Positions 22,313-35,046 of a stretch of 64,000 bases of DNA are shown here, one piece after another. This DNA is from Druceiella hillmani. Its lineage: Eukaryota; Arthropoda; Insecta; Lepidoptera; Hepialidae. The translations under genes were made by a program, and so were the position numbers. Position 1 is the stretch's first letter. Each line of letters starts with the position of its first letter. Where the stretch lies: NCBI GenBank assembly GCA_039881145.1, contig JAYKKI010000052.1:11043001-11107000 (forward strand), given 5' to 3'. The notes under the pieces were generated by a model. It made no database searches. It saw nothing but the letters and a program-made list of their open reading frames with translations, and was not told the origin of the DNA.

Positions 22313-22919
22313 ATGTGGTGAGCGAAAAAAACACCCCCACTTACGGCACTAAATAGTCTGGGAGTAAAATGGCTGTGACGTACAGACGGCCAGACATCTG
22401 ACAGACATGGCGAAGTTAAATGGTTTATGGGAGATTGGCCACGGAACCTTAAAAGTAATTCCCGTCTGCGTATACATTATTTTTATCATAAAATGGATAA
22501 ATATACAGACAGACAAACATAAAATATCTAAGGTTTATATTGTAAATATATATGTTGTGTGATGATACTGTTGTTCAATGTAATAATACTAAATAACACT
22601 AACGATTGTCGGCTTTTAATATCATTCCTTATTGCTCTCGCGCTATCCATCAAAATGCTTTTCCTTTGCTCTAGCGTGCGTTCCTAGGCGCAATTTATTA
22701 CAAGTAAGCTTGTTTAATTAGTACAGCATTAGAAGAAGCAGTTCGCAATCTCTAATTATCCCTAGTCCTAATTCCACCAAATATATTGAGTTATAATACG
22801 TGTATATAAATTGTAGCTTTATTTTCTTGTGGATAATGGACCGAACTTCAGGATCTTTCTTCACGCTGGTAGCTATTTGTGTGAAGCGCTGTTATTAAAT
22901 ATTTTTCTAAAGTACATAA
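22313..22919. other. Unannotated stretch, possible retroposon debris
   Basis: Phrases such as ACAGACGGCCAGACATC and ACAGACAGACAAACA (22,380-22,520) are of the kind found in insect retroposon 3' regions. No boundaries were found. Confidence 0.3.
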
Positions 22920-23145
22920 CTCGCCAGTAAAGTAATATTTTCCCGGACAAGTTCCGCCACGCCCGCCAGCTAGCTCCGCAGCGAGCGTGACACATCCAGT
23001 AAGTGCATTTGTAGACGTTTTGTGGTTTGGAGTTGCTTTTATCGGAGATAATAAAAGCTACAGACGGGCGTATTTTTTTTCTTTTTAATCTGAAACTTTG
23101 TCCGGCACGTGGTTGTCTAATCTGTGGAATGTGAAAAGAGTGTTC
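22920..23145. other. Unique island of balanced composition
   Basis: A patch including CGCCACGCCCGCCAGC and TCCGCAGCGAGCGTGAC stands out from the AT-rich surroundings, and matches no repeat in the window. There is no open frame with a recognisable domain. It may be non-coding conserved DNA. Confidence 0.3.
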
Positions 23146-23170
23146 GGACTCTGAATTTGAGCCGTGAAGA

Positions 23171-23538
23171 GAACTTTATCGATATTCCTAAAACACTACC
23201 GATAGGTTTATGAGAATTATTTGAAAGTAGTGTTTGATAATCGGCTCTGCGCGATAGATTTTGTAAGAATGTAAATTTGGCTTAGTGATGGAACTTTATC
23301 GATATTCCTAAAACACTACCGATAGGTTTATGAGAATTATTTGAAAGTAGTGTTTTATAATCGGCTCTGCACGATAGATTTTGTAAGACCCTAAATTTTG
23401 CTTAGTAATGGAGCCTAGTGATGGAACTTTATCAATATTCCTAAAACACTACCGATGGGTTTATGAGAATTATTTGAAAATAGTGTTTTATAATCGGCTC
23501 TGCGCGATAGATTTTGTAAGTCTGAAATTGGCTTAGTG
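23171..23538. repeat. 120-bp tandem repeat, 3 units
   Basis: GAACTTTATCGATATTCC starts at 23171 and 23291, and a variant (ATCAATATTCC) at 23424. The last spacing is 133 because a 13-bp GAGCCTAGTGATG-type piece is duplicated. Every unit contains AAACACTAC and, about 27 nt later, GTAGTGTTT (or an eroded form), so each can fold into a 9-bp hairpin. Confidence 0.85.
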
Positions 23539-23779
23539 ACCTAATAACATATTTGAGTATTTTGTAGGGGATAAATTGGGTATAAAAAATACAATCGTTC
23601 GTTAGGGGTATCAGTTTAAAGTACTATAAGTTTTCCAAAACTTTTCTTTAGATTTTTATGTAAAATAGCTTTCTAAAGACTCAAGACGGCCATATCACCA
23701 CATCGCACTGCCCCCTCCCCCTGCATTTCTTATCTATATACCTTCAAATGTTTACACTTTTATTTTTACCTAACTTAGT
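23539..23779. other. Spacer before the large satellite
   Basis: Contains a C-rich patch (CTGCCCCCTCCCCCTGC near 23,708) of unclear meaning. No coding potential. Confidence 0.4.
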
Positions 23780-24765
23780 ACGAAGCCCTTAATTACATAA
23801 AGAATTTTTGAGATATCCAGATGCAAATAATAATAATTACTTAATCATCGAAATACTTTTACATTTAATAGCGTCGGGAAGGATCAAAGCATGGAACTAC
23901 TTGTATTTATTCGGTGGATCAAAGCGTTTATATAATCGTTACATTGTCCTGACAATCATCCTTTATATTAAAGTATATTTGATATTAAAATTAAATTTAG
24001 TAGAGTTGTAGACATATATCGTCGAGGGAAATAAACGAATTATATACAGGTAATACCTATCATATAATCTTTATATTTAATAAAGACAATTTTCTGATTG
24101 TTACATCGCTCTGGCAATTTGTCTTTGAGCGTATGAATTTCAGTTGAAATCCTTTTATACTAAACTGGATTTCATACAATTTTAGATTTAATAAAGTTGA
24201 AAATAATCAAAGCGTTATATAAGTAAAGGATCTGTACATTTAATGAAGACAATTGTAATTGTTGCCTTACCCTAACGGTCAGGTTTTAAGCACATAAATT
24301 TCATTTATTAGGTCTTTGATATTAAAATCGGATTTAATAGAGTTTTATATTTAATAGGACCGAGGGAGATCAAAGCGTTATCTAAAGGTTGCACTCTATA
24401 TAATCTATATATTTAATAAAGGCAATGTTGTAATTGTTGCCTTGCCCAACGATCATTCTTTAAGCACTTTAATTTCATTTAACAGGTCTTTGAAATTAAA
24501 CTCGGTTTTAATTAAGCTTTAGACTTGATAAGATCGAAGATAATCAAATCATTATATAAAGGTTAAAATCGTAAAAAACTGTATAAATATTGAAGACGAT
24601 TTTTTAATCGTTACCTTGCTCCAACAGTCTTTAAGGACATAAATTTCATTTATTTAATATCAAAGACCTGCTCATGTACTAGGTCTTTGATATTGATCTC
24701 GGATTTAATGGGATCGAAAATGATAAAAGTGCTATATAAAGGTTATAAGCATATAAAGTGTACAT
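23780..24765 (+). repeat. Degenerate left edge of the 157-bp satellite
   Basis: Four to five strongly diverged units, somewhat longer than the core unit. They still carry the landmarks in order: GATCAAAGCGTTATATAAA, CATATAATC, GTAATTGTTGC, CCTAACGGTCA, TTTCATTTATTAGGTC, and TTTAATAG. Divergence rises outward, as expected where unequal exchange no longer homogenises units. A 67-codon frame at 23808-24011 lies within this region and is not a gene. Confidence 0.8.
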
Positions 24766-27700
24766 ATAATGATGATAATTTCGTAATTGTTGTATTGTTC
24801 TAATAATCAGTTTTTAAGTGTATAAATTTAATTTAGTAGGTCTTTCATATTAATCTGATTTAATAGGGTCGAAAATGGTAAAAGTGTTCTATAAAGGTTA
24901 TAACCATATAAAGTGTCATATAATGATGATAATTTCGTAATTGTTGTATTGTCCTGATAATCAGTTTTTAAGTATATAAATTTCATTTAGTAGGTCTTTC
25001 ATATTAATCTGATTTAATAGGGTCGAAAATGGTAAAAGTGCTATATAAAGGTTATAACCATATAAAGTGTCATATAATGATGATAATTTCGTAATTGTTG
25101 TATTGTCCTAATAATCAGTTTTTAAGTATATAAATTTCATTTAGTAGGTCTTTCATATTAATTTGATTTAATAGGGTCGAAAATTATAAAAGTGCTATAT
25201 AAAGGTTATAAGCATATAAAGTGTCATATAATGATGATAATTTCGTAATTGTTGTATTGTCCTGATAATCAGTTTTTAAGTATATAAATTTCATTTAGTA
25301 GGTCTTTCATATTAATCTGATTTAATAGGGTCGAAAATTATAAAAGTGCTATATAAAGGTTATAAGCATATAAAGTGTACATATAATGATGATAATTTCG
25401 TAATTGTTGCGTTGCCCTAACAATCAGTTTTTAAGTATATCAATTTCATTTGTGCTATATAAAGGTTATAAGCATATAAAGTGTACATATAATGATGATA
25501 AATTCGTAATTGTTGCGTTGTCCTAACAATCAGTTTTTAAGTGTATAAATTTCATTTAGTAGGTCTTTCATATTAATCTCTGATTTAATAGGGTCGAAAA
25601 TTATAAAAGTGCTATATAAAGGTTATAAGCATATAAAGTGTACATATAATGATGATAAATTCGTAATTGTTGCGTTGTCCTAACAATCAGTTTTTAAGTG
25701 TATAAATTTCATTTAGTAGGTTATTCATATTAATCTCTGATTTAATAGGGTCGAAAATGATAAAAGTGCTATATAAAGGTTATAAGCATATAAAGTGTAC
25801 ATATAATGATGATAATTTCGTAATTGTTGCGTTGCCCTAACAATCAGTTTTTAAGTATATTAATTTCATTTGTGCTATATAAAGGTTATAAGCATATAAA
25901 GTGTACATATAATGATGATAAATTCGTAATTGTTGCGTTGTCCTAACAATCAGTTTTTAAGTGTATAAATTTCATTTAGTAGGTTATTCATATTAATCTC
26001 TGATTTAATAGGGTCGAAAATGATAAAAGTGCTATATAAAGGTTATAAGCATATAAAGTGTACATATAATGATGATAAATTCGTAATTGTTGCGTTGTCC
26101 TAACAATCAGTTTTTAAGTGTATAAATTTCATTTAGTAGGTCTTTCATATTAATCTCTGATTTAATAGGGTCGAAAATGATAAAAGTGCTATATAAAGGT
26201 TATAAGCATATAAAGTGTACATATAATGATGATAATTTCGTAATTGTTGCGTTGCCCTAACAATCAGTTTTTAAGTATATCAATTTCATTTGTGCTATAT
26301 AAAGGTTATAAGCATATAAAGTGTACATATAATGATGATAAATTCGTAATTGTTGCGTTGTCCTAACAATCAGTTTTTAAGTGTATAAATTTCATTTAGT
26401 AGGTCTTTCATATTAATCTCTGATTTAATAGGGTCGAAAATTATAAAAGTGCTATATAAAGGTTATAAGCATATAAAGTGTACATATAATGATGATAATT
26501 TCGTAATTGTTGCGTTGCCCTAACAATCAGTTTTTAAGTATATCAATTTCATTTGTGCTATATAAAGGTTATAAGCATATAAAGTGTACATATAATGATG
26601 ATAAATTCGTAATTGTTGCGTTGTCCTAACAATCAGTTTTTAAGTGTATAAATTTCATTTAGTAGGTCTTTCATATTAATCTCTGATTTAATAGGGTCGA
26701 AAATTATAAAAGTGCTATATAAAGGTTATAAGCATATAAAGTGTACATATAATGATGATAAATTCGTAATTGTTGCGTTGTCCTAACAATCAGTTTTTAA
26801 GTGTATAAATTTCATTTAGTAGGTTATTCATATTAATCTCTGATTTAATAGGGTCGAAAATGATAAAAGTGCTATATAAAGGTTATAAGCATATAAAGTG
26901 TACATATAATGATGATAATTTCGTAATTGTTGCGTTGCCCTAACAATCAGTTTTTAAGTATATCAATTTCATTTGTGCTATATAAAGGTTATAAGCATAT
27001 AAAGTGTACATATAATGATGATAAATTCGTAATTGTTGCGTTGTCCTAACAATCAGTTTTTAAGTGTATAAATTTCATTTAGTAGGTTATTCATATTAAT
27101 CTCTGATTTAATAGGGTCGAAAATGATAAAAGTGCTATATAAAGGTTATAAGCATATAAAGTGTACATATAATGATGATAAATTCGTAATTGTTGCGTTG
27201 TCCTAACAATCAGTTTTTAAGTGTATAAATTTCATTTAGTAGGTCTTTCATATTAATCTCTGATTTAATAGGGTCGAAAATTATAAAAGTGCTATATAAA
27301 GGTTATAAGCATATAAAGTGTACATATAATGATGATAATTTCGTAATTGTTGCGTTGCCCTAACAATCAGTTTTTAAGTATATCAATTTCATTTGTGCTA
27401 TATAAAGGTTATAAGCATATAAAGTGTACATATAATGATGATAAATTCGTAATTGTTGCGTTGTCCTAACAATCAGTTTTTAAGTGTATAAATTTCATTT
27501 AGTAGGTCTTTCATATTAATCTCTGATTTAATAGGGTCGAAAATGATAAAAGTGCTATATAAAGGTTATAATCATATAAAGTGTACATATAATGATGATA
27601 AATTCGTAATTGTTGCGTTGTCCTAACAATCAGTTTTTAAGTGTATAAATTTCATTTAGTAGGTCTTTCATATTAATCTCTGATTTAATAGGGTTGAAAA

Positions 27701-30700
27701 TTATAAAAGTGCTATATAAAGGTTATAAGCATATAAAGTGTACATATAATGATGATAATTTCGTAATTGTTGCGTTGCCCTAACAATCAGTTTTTAAGTA
27801 TATCAATTTCATTTGTGCTATATAAAGGTTATAAGCATATAAAGTGTACATATAATGATGATAAATTCGTAATTGTTGCGTTGTCCTAACAATCAGTTTT
27901 TAAGTGTATAAATTTCATTTAGTAGGTCTTTCATATTAATCTCTGATTTAATAGGGTCGAAAATTATAAAAGTGCTATATAAAGGTTATAAGCATATAAA
28001 GTGTACATATAATGATGATAATTTCGTAATTGTTGTATTGTTCTAATAATCAGTTTTTAAGTGTATAAATTTAATTTAGTAGGTCTTTCATATTAATCTG
28101 ATTTAATAGGGTCGAAAATGGTAAAAGTGTTCTATAAAGGTTATAACCATATAAAGTGTCATATAATGATGATAATTTCGTAATTGTTGTATTGTCCTGA
28201 TAATCAGTTTTTAAGTATATAAATTTCATTTAGTAGGTCTTTCATATTAATCTGATTTAATAGGGTCGAAAATGGTAAAAGTGCTATATAAAGGTTATAA
28301 CCATATAAAGTGTCATATAATGATGATAATTTCGTAATTGTTGTATTGTCCTAATAATCAGTTTTTAAGTATATAAATTTCATTTAGTAGGTCTTTCATA
28401 TTAATTTGATTTAATAGGGTCGAAAATTATAAAAGTGCTATATAAAGGTTATAAGCATATAAAGTGTCATATAATGATGATAATTTCGTAATTGTTGTAT
28501 TGTCCTGATAATCAGTTTTTAAGTATATAAATTTCATTTAGTAGGTCTTTCATATTAATCTGATTTAATAGGGTCGAAAATGGTAAAAGTGCTATATAAA
28601 GGTTATAACCATATAAAGTGTCATATAATGATGATAATTTCGTAATTGTTGTATTGTCCTAATAATCAGTTTTTAAGTATATAAATTTCATTTAGTAGGT
28701 CTTTCATATTAATTTGATTTAATAGGGTCGAAAATTATAAAAGTGCTATATAAAGGTTATAAGCATATAAAGTGTACATATAATGATGATAATTTCGTAA
28801 TTGTTGCGTTGCCCTAACAATCAGTTTTTAAGTATATCAATTTCATTTGTGCTATATAAAGGTTATAAGCATATAAAGTGTACATATAATGATGATAAAT
28901 TCGTAATTGTTGCGTTGTCCTAACAATCAGTTTTTAAGTGTATAAATTTCATTTAGTAGGTCTTTCATATTAATCTCTGATTTAATAGGGTCGAAAATGA
29001 TAAAAGTGCTATATAAAGGTTATAATCATATAAAGTGTACATATAATGATGATAAATTCGTAATTGTTGCGTTGTCCTAACAATCAGTTTTTAAGTGTAT
29101 AAATTTCATTTAGTAGGTCTTTCATATTAATCTCTGATTTAATAGGGTCGAAAATTATAAAAGTGCTATATAAAGGTTATAAGCATATAAAGTGTACATA
29201 TAATGATGATAATTTCGTAATTGTTGCGTTGCCCTAACAATCAGTTTTTAAGTATATCAATTTCATTTGTGCTATATAAAGGTTATAAGCATATAAAGTG
29301 TACATATAATGATGATAAATTCGTAATTGTTGCGTTGTCCTAACAATCAGTTTTTAAGTGTATAAATTTCATTTAGTAGGTCTTTCATATTAATCTCTGA
29401 TTTAATAGGGTCGAAAATTATAAAAGTGCTATATAAAGGTTATAAGCATATAAAGTGTACATATAATGATGATAATTTCGTAATTGTTGTATTGTTCTAA
29501 TAATCAGTTTTTAAGTGTATAAATTTAATTTAGTAGGTCTTTCATATTAATCTGATTTAATAGGGTCGAAAATGGTAAAAGTGTTCTATAAAGGTTATAA
29601 CCATATAAAGTGTCATATAATGATGATAATTTCGTAATTGTTGTATTGTCCTGATAATCAGTTTTTAAGTATATAAATTTCATTTAGTAGGTCTTTCATA
29701 TTAATCTGATTTAATAGGGTCGAAAATGGTAAAAGTGCTATATAAAGGTTATAACCATATAAAGTGTCATATAATGATGATAATTTCGTAATTGTTGTAT
29801 TGTCCTAATAATCAGTTTTTAAGTATATAAATTTCATTTAGTAGGTCTTTCATATTAATTTGATTTAATAGGGTCGAAAATTATAAAAGTGCTATATAAA
29901 GGTTATAAGCATATAAAGTGTCATATAATGATGATAATTTCGTAATTGTTGTATTGTCCTGATAATCAGTTTTTAAGTATATAAATTTCATTTAGTAGGT
30001 CTTTCATATTAATCTGATTTAATAGGGTCGAAAATGGTAAAAGTGCTATATAAAGGTTATAACCATATAAAGTGTCATATAATGATGATAATTTCGTAAT
30101 TGTTGTATTGTCCTAATAATCAGTTTTTAAGTATATAAATTTCATTTAGTAGGTCTTTCATATTAATTTGATTTAATAGGGTCGAAAATTATAAAAGTGC
30201 TATATAAAGGTTATAAGCATATAAAGTGTACATATAATGATGATAATTTCGTAATTGTTGCGTTGCCCTAACAATCAGTTTTTAAGTATATCAATTTCAT
30301 TTGTGCTATATAAAGGTTATAAGCATATAAAGTGTACATATAATGATGATAAATTCGTAATTGTTGCGTTGTCCTAACAATCAGTTTTTAAGTGTATAAA
30401 TTTCATTTAGTAGGTCTTTCATATTAATCTCTGATTTAATAGGGTCGAAAATTATAAAAGTGCTATATAAAGGTTATAAGCATATAAAGTGTACATATAA
30501 TGATGATAAATTCGTAATTGTTGCGTTGTCCTAACAATCAGTTTTTAAGTGTATAAATTTCATTTAGTAGGTTATTCATATTAATCTCTGATTTAATAGG
30601 GTCGAAAATGATAAAAGTGCTATATAAAGGTTATAAGCATATAAAGTGTACATATAATGATGATAATTTCGTAATTGTTGCGTTGCCCTAACAATCAGTT

Positions 30701-32350
30701 TTTAAGTATATCAATTTCATTTGTGCTATATAAAGGTTATAAGCATATAAAGTGTACATATAATGATGATAAATTCGTAATTGTTGCGTTGTCCTAACAA
30801 TCAGTTTTTAAGTGTATAAATTTCATTTAGTAGGTTATTCATATTAATCTCTGATTTAATAGGGTCGAAAATGATAAAAGTGCTATATAAAGGTTATAAG
30901 CATATAAAGTGTACATATAATGATGATAAATTCGTAATTGTTGCGTTGTCCTAACAATCAGTTTTTAAGTGTATAAATTTCATTTAGTAGGTCTTTCATA
31001 TTAATCTCTGATTTAATAGGGTCGGAAATGATAAAAGTGCTATATAAAGGTTATAAGCATATAAAGTGTACATATAATGATGATAATTTCGTAATTGTTG
31101 CGTTGCCCTAACAATCAGTTTTTAAGTATATCAATTTCATTTGTGCTATATAAAGGTTATAAGCATATAAAGTGTACATATAATGATGATAAATTCGTAA
31201 TTGTTGCGTTGTCCTAACAATCAGTTTTTAAGTGTATAAATTTCATTTAGTAGGTCTTTCATATTAATCTCTGATTTAATAGGGTCGAAAATTATAAAAG
31301 TGCTATATAAAGGTTATAAGCATATAAAGTGTACATATAATGATGATAAATTCGTAATTGTTGCGTTGTCCTAACAATCAGTTTTTAAGTGTATAAATTT
31401 CATTTAGTAGCTTATTCATATTAATCTCTGATTTAATAGGGTCGAAAATGATAAAAGTGCTATATAAAGGTTATAAGCATATAAAGTGTACATATAATGA
31501 TGATAATTTCGTAATTGTTGCGTTGCCCTAACAATCAGTTTTTAAGTATATCAATTTCATTTGTGCTATATAAAGGTTATAAGCATATAAAGTGTACATA
31601 TAATGATGATAAATTCGTAATTGTTGCGTTGTCCTAACAATCAGTTTTTAAGTGTATAAATTTCATTTAGTAGGTTATTCATATTAATCTCTGATTTAAT
31701 AGGGTCGAAAATGATAAAAGTGCTATATAAAGGTTATAAGCATATAAAGTGTACATATAATGATGATAAATTCGTAATTGTTGCGTTGTCCTAACAATCA
31801 GTTTTTAAGTGTATAAATTTCATTTAGTAGGTCTTTCATATTAATCTCTGATTTAATAGGGTCGAAAATTATAAAAGTGCTATATAAAGGTTATAAGCAT
31901 ATAAAGTGTACATATAATGATGATAATTTCGTAATTGTTGCGTTGCCCTAACAATCAGTTTTTAAGTATATCAATTTCATTTGTGCTATATAAAGGTTAT
32001 AAGCATATAAAGTGTACATATAATGATGATAAATTCGTAATTGTTGCGTTGTCCTAACAATCAGTTTTTAAGTGTATAAATTTCATTTAGTAGGTCTTTC
32101 ATATTAATCTCTGATTTAATAGGGTCGAAAATGATAAAAGTGCTATATAAAGGTTATAATCATATAAAGTGTACATATAATGATGATAAATTCGTAATTG
32201 TTGCGTTGTCCTAACAATCAGTTTTTAAGTGTATAAATTTCATTTAGTAGGTCTTTCATATTAATCTCTGATTTAATAGGGTTGAAAATTATAAAAGTGC
32301 TATATAAAGGTTATAAGCATATAAAGTGTACATATAATGATGATAATTTC
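24766..32350 (+). repeat. 154/157/106-bp satellite core with 420-bp higher-order repeat
   Basis: Landmark GGGTCGAAAAT gives spacings of 154 (24866, 25020, 25174, 25328), then alternating 157 and 263 (25591, 25748, 26011, 26168, 26431, 26694, 26851, 27114, 27271 and onward). The 263 is a 157-bp unit plus a 106-bp unit that lacks 51 bp between CATTT and GTGCTATATAAAGG. The higher-order unit is therefore a 157+157+106 = 420-bp trimer, recurring almost unchanged at 25.4-27.9 kb and 30.2-32.3 kb. Between them a block of 154-bp units like that at 24.8-25.3 kb recurs at about 28.0 and 29.5 kb, 1,454 bp apart, showing a larger duplication. Each unit contains TGCTATATAAAGG, a TATA-box-like phrase. No coding potential; 3' of TATA there are no conserved initiators I can claim. 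Confidence 0.95.
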
Positions 32351-34050
32351 GTAATTGTTGCATTGCCCTAACAATCAGTTTTTAAGTGTATAAATTTCAT
32401 TTAGTAGGTCTTTCATATTAATCTCTGATTTAATAGGGCCGAAAATGATAAAAGTGCTATATAAAGGTTATAAGCATATAAAGTGTACATATAATGATGA
32501 TAATTTCGTAAATATTGCATTGCCCTAACAATCAGTTTTTAAGTGTATAAATTTCATTTAGTAGGTCTTTCATATTAATCTCTGATTTAATAGGGCCGAA
32601 AATGATAAAAGTGCTATATAAAGGTTATAAGCATATAAAGTGTACATATAATGATGATAATTTCGTAAATATTGCATTGCCCTAACAATCAGTTTTTAAG
32701 TGTATAAATTTCATTTAGTAGGTCTTTCATATTAATCTCTGATTTAATAGGGCCGAAAATGATAAAAGTGCTATATAAAGGTTATAAGCATATAAAGTGT
32801 ACATATAATGATGATAATTTCGTAAATATTGCATTGCCCTAACAATCAGTTTTTAAGTGTATAAATTTCATTTAGTAGGTCTTTCATATTAATCTCTGAT
32901 TTAATAGGGCCGAAAATGGTAAAAGTGCTATATAAAGGTTATAACCATATAAAGTGTCATATAATGATGATAATTTCGTAATTGTTGTATTGTCCTAATA
33001 ATCAGTTTTTAAGTATATAAATTTAATTTAGTAGGTCTTTCATATTAATCTCTGATTTAATAGGGTCGAAAATGATAAAAGTGCTATATAAAGGCTATAA
33101 GCATATAAAGTGTACATATAATGATGATAATTTCGTAATTGTTGTATTGCCCTAACAATCAGTTTTTAAGTGTATACATTTCATTTAGTAGGTCTTTCAT
33201 ATTAATCTCTGATTTAATAGGGTCGAAAATGATAAAAGTGCTATATAAAGGTTATAAGCATATAAAGTGTACATATAATGATGATAATTTCGTAATTGTT
33301 GTATTGTCCTAATAATCAGTTTTTAAGTGTATAAATTTCATTTAGTAGGTCTTTCATATTAATCTCTGATTTAATAGGGCCGAAAATGGTAAAAGTGTTA
33401 TATAAAGGTTATAACCATATAAAGTGTACATATAATTATGATAATTTCGTAATTGTTGTATTGTCCTATAATCAGTTTTTAAGTATATAAATTTCATTTA
33501 GTAGGTCTTTCATATTAATCTGATTTAATAGGGTCGAAAATGATAAAAGTGCTATATAAAGGTTATAACCATATAAAGTGTACATATAATGATGATAATT
33601 TCGTAATTGTTGCGTTGTCCTAACAATCAGTTTCTAAGTATATCAATTTCATTTAGAAGGTCTTTCATATTAATCTGATTTAATAGGGTCGAAAATGATA
33701 AAAGTGCTATATAAAGGTTATAACCATATAAAGTGTACATATAATGATGATAATTTCGTAATTGTTGCGTTGTCCTAACAATCAGTTTCTAAGTATATCA
33801 ATTTCATTTAGAAGGTCTTTCATATTAATCTCTGATTTAATAGGGCCGAAAATGGTAAAAGTGCTATATAAAGGTTATAACCATATAAAGTGTACATATA
33901 ATTATGATAATTTCGTAATTGTTGCGTTGTCCTAACAATCAGTTTTTAAGTATATAAATTTCATTTAGTAGGTCTTTCATATTAATCTCTGATTTAGTAG
34001 AGTCGAAAATGGTAAAAGCGCTATATAAAGGGGTATATATAATGATAACA
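32351..34050 (+). repeat. Monomeric right part of the satellite
   Basis: About eleven units of 154-157 bp follow with no 106-bp truncated form. Several share private variants (GGGCCGAAAATG, GTAAATATTGCATTG, later TTTCTAAGTATATC and ATTTAGAAGG). Neighbouring units resemble each other more than distant ones, and divergence grows toward 34 kb. Confidence 0.9.
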
Positions 34051-34440
34051 ATTTCGTAATTATGTCCTAACAATCAGTCTCTAAGCATATACATTTCAAT
34101 TAGTAGGTCTTTAAAATTAAAATCGGATTTAAAAGAGTTTTAAATTTAATATGGTCGAGAACGATTAAAACATTATATAAAGATTATAACCATATAATTT
34201 CTACATTTATTGAAGACGATTTGTTGCAAAATGTTGCATTACCCTAACAATCAGTCTTTAAGCAAAATTTTATTTAATAGGTCTTTTATTTTAAAATGGG
34301 ATTAAGTAGTTTTAGATTTTACTAGAACGATCAAAGCGTTATATAAATACTATAATCGTATAGTTTTTATATTAAATGAAGATAATTTTGTATTTGTTAC
34401 ATTGTCCTGATAATCGATCTTTCATGGAAAGCTTTCGATA
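34051..34440 (+). repeat. Degenerate right edge of the satellite
   Basis: Two to three eroded units: landmarks CATTATATAAAG, CCTAACAATCAGTC, and GGTCTTTAAAATTAAAATCGG are recognisable with many substitutions and indels. They resemble the left-edge copies (for example TCGGATTTAA and GATCAAAGCGTTATAT) more than the core, indicating both edges keep an older form of the unit. Confidence 0.75.
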
Positions 34441-34944
34441 TTAAAATTGTGCCTAATTGACGATTTTGAAAATTATTTTATTAAATATTTACAGCGAATT
34501 GTTCATTTTCCATTAAAATTGCTGCTGTTCAATAATCTTTTATTAACTGATGCGGGCGCAATTACGGTAATCTTAAAACAACAAAGCTTTTAAAACTTAT
34601 AACAAAGCTTTAAAACGTATTATAAATGAACAAGCATTACAGTACTCTGACATTTTACTAGAACACTTATCTACGTTCCTTTAACTCTGAAGATTATATG
34701 TCATTAGGTAAAAATCCCACGTGACCATTAATGTTGTAAATTAAATGAAATTTTAGCCAAGAAACAGATTTGCTCAGTCTCTCGTGGACGTTGTTCGATG
34801 TAAGTTTGTCATAACTCAAAGTCAGCGATGAGGAAAAGTTTTAATAAAATTCATTTGACGTTTTCCCGCCTTCTATTTTTTCTTTGCATAAATTAAAATA
34901 AAAAAACGATCCAATAACAATAAGCTGACGAGTACTATTTGGTA
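34441..34944. other. Unannotated AT-rich stretch
   Basis: A short duplicated phrase (CAAAGCTTTTAAAACTTAT and CAAAGCTTTAAAACGTAT, about 34,582 and 34,604). Nothing else recognised. Confidence 0.45.
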
Positions 34945-34973
34945 TAACCATAACTATACTGTAACAAGATGTG

Positions 34974-35036
<63 letters not shown>

Positions 35037-35046
35037 GTTATGGTTA
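34945..35046. repeat. (TA)n tract inside an inverted repeat
   Basis: TAACCATAAC at 34945-34954 is the exact reverse complement of GTTATGGTTA at 35037-35046, bracketing a (TA)n tract (about 34976-35028) with a TATGTATATATG end. This echoes the palindrome at 1770-1859, though here about 20 nt of non-complementary sequence lies between left arm and tract. Confidence 0.65.

Noticed and set aside
23171..34440. CRISPR-like array
   Set aside because: Repeats are contiguous satellite units with no unique spacers, no leader and no cas genes, and the DNA is eukaryotic.
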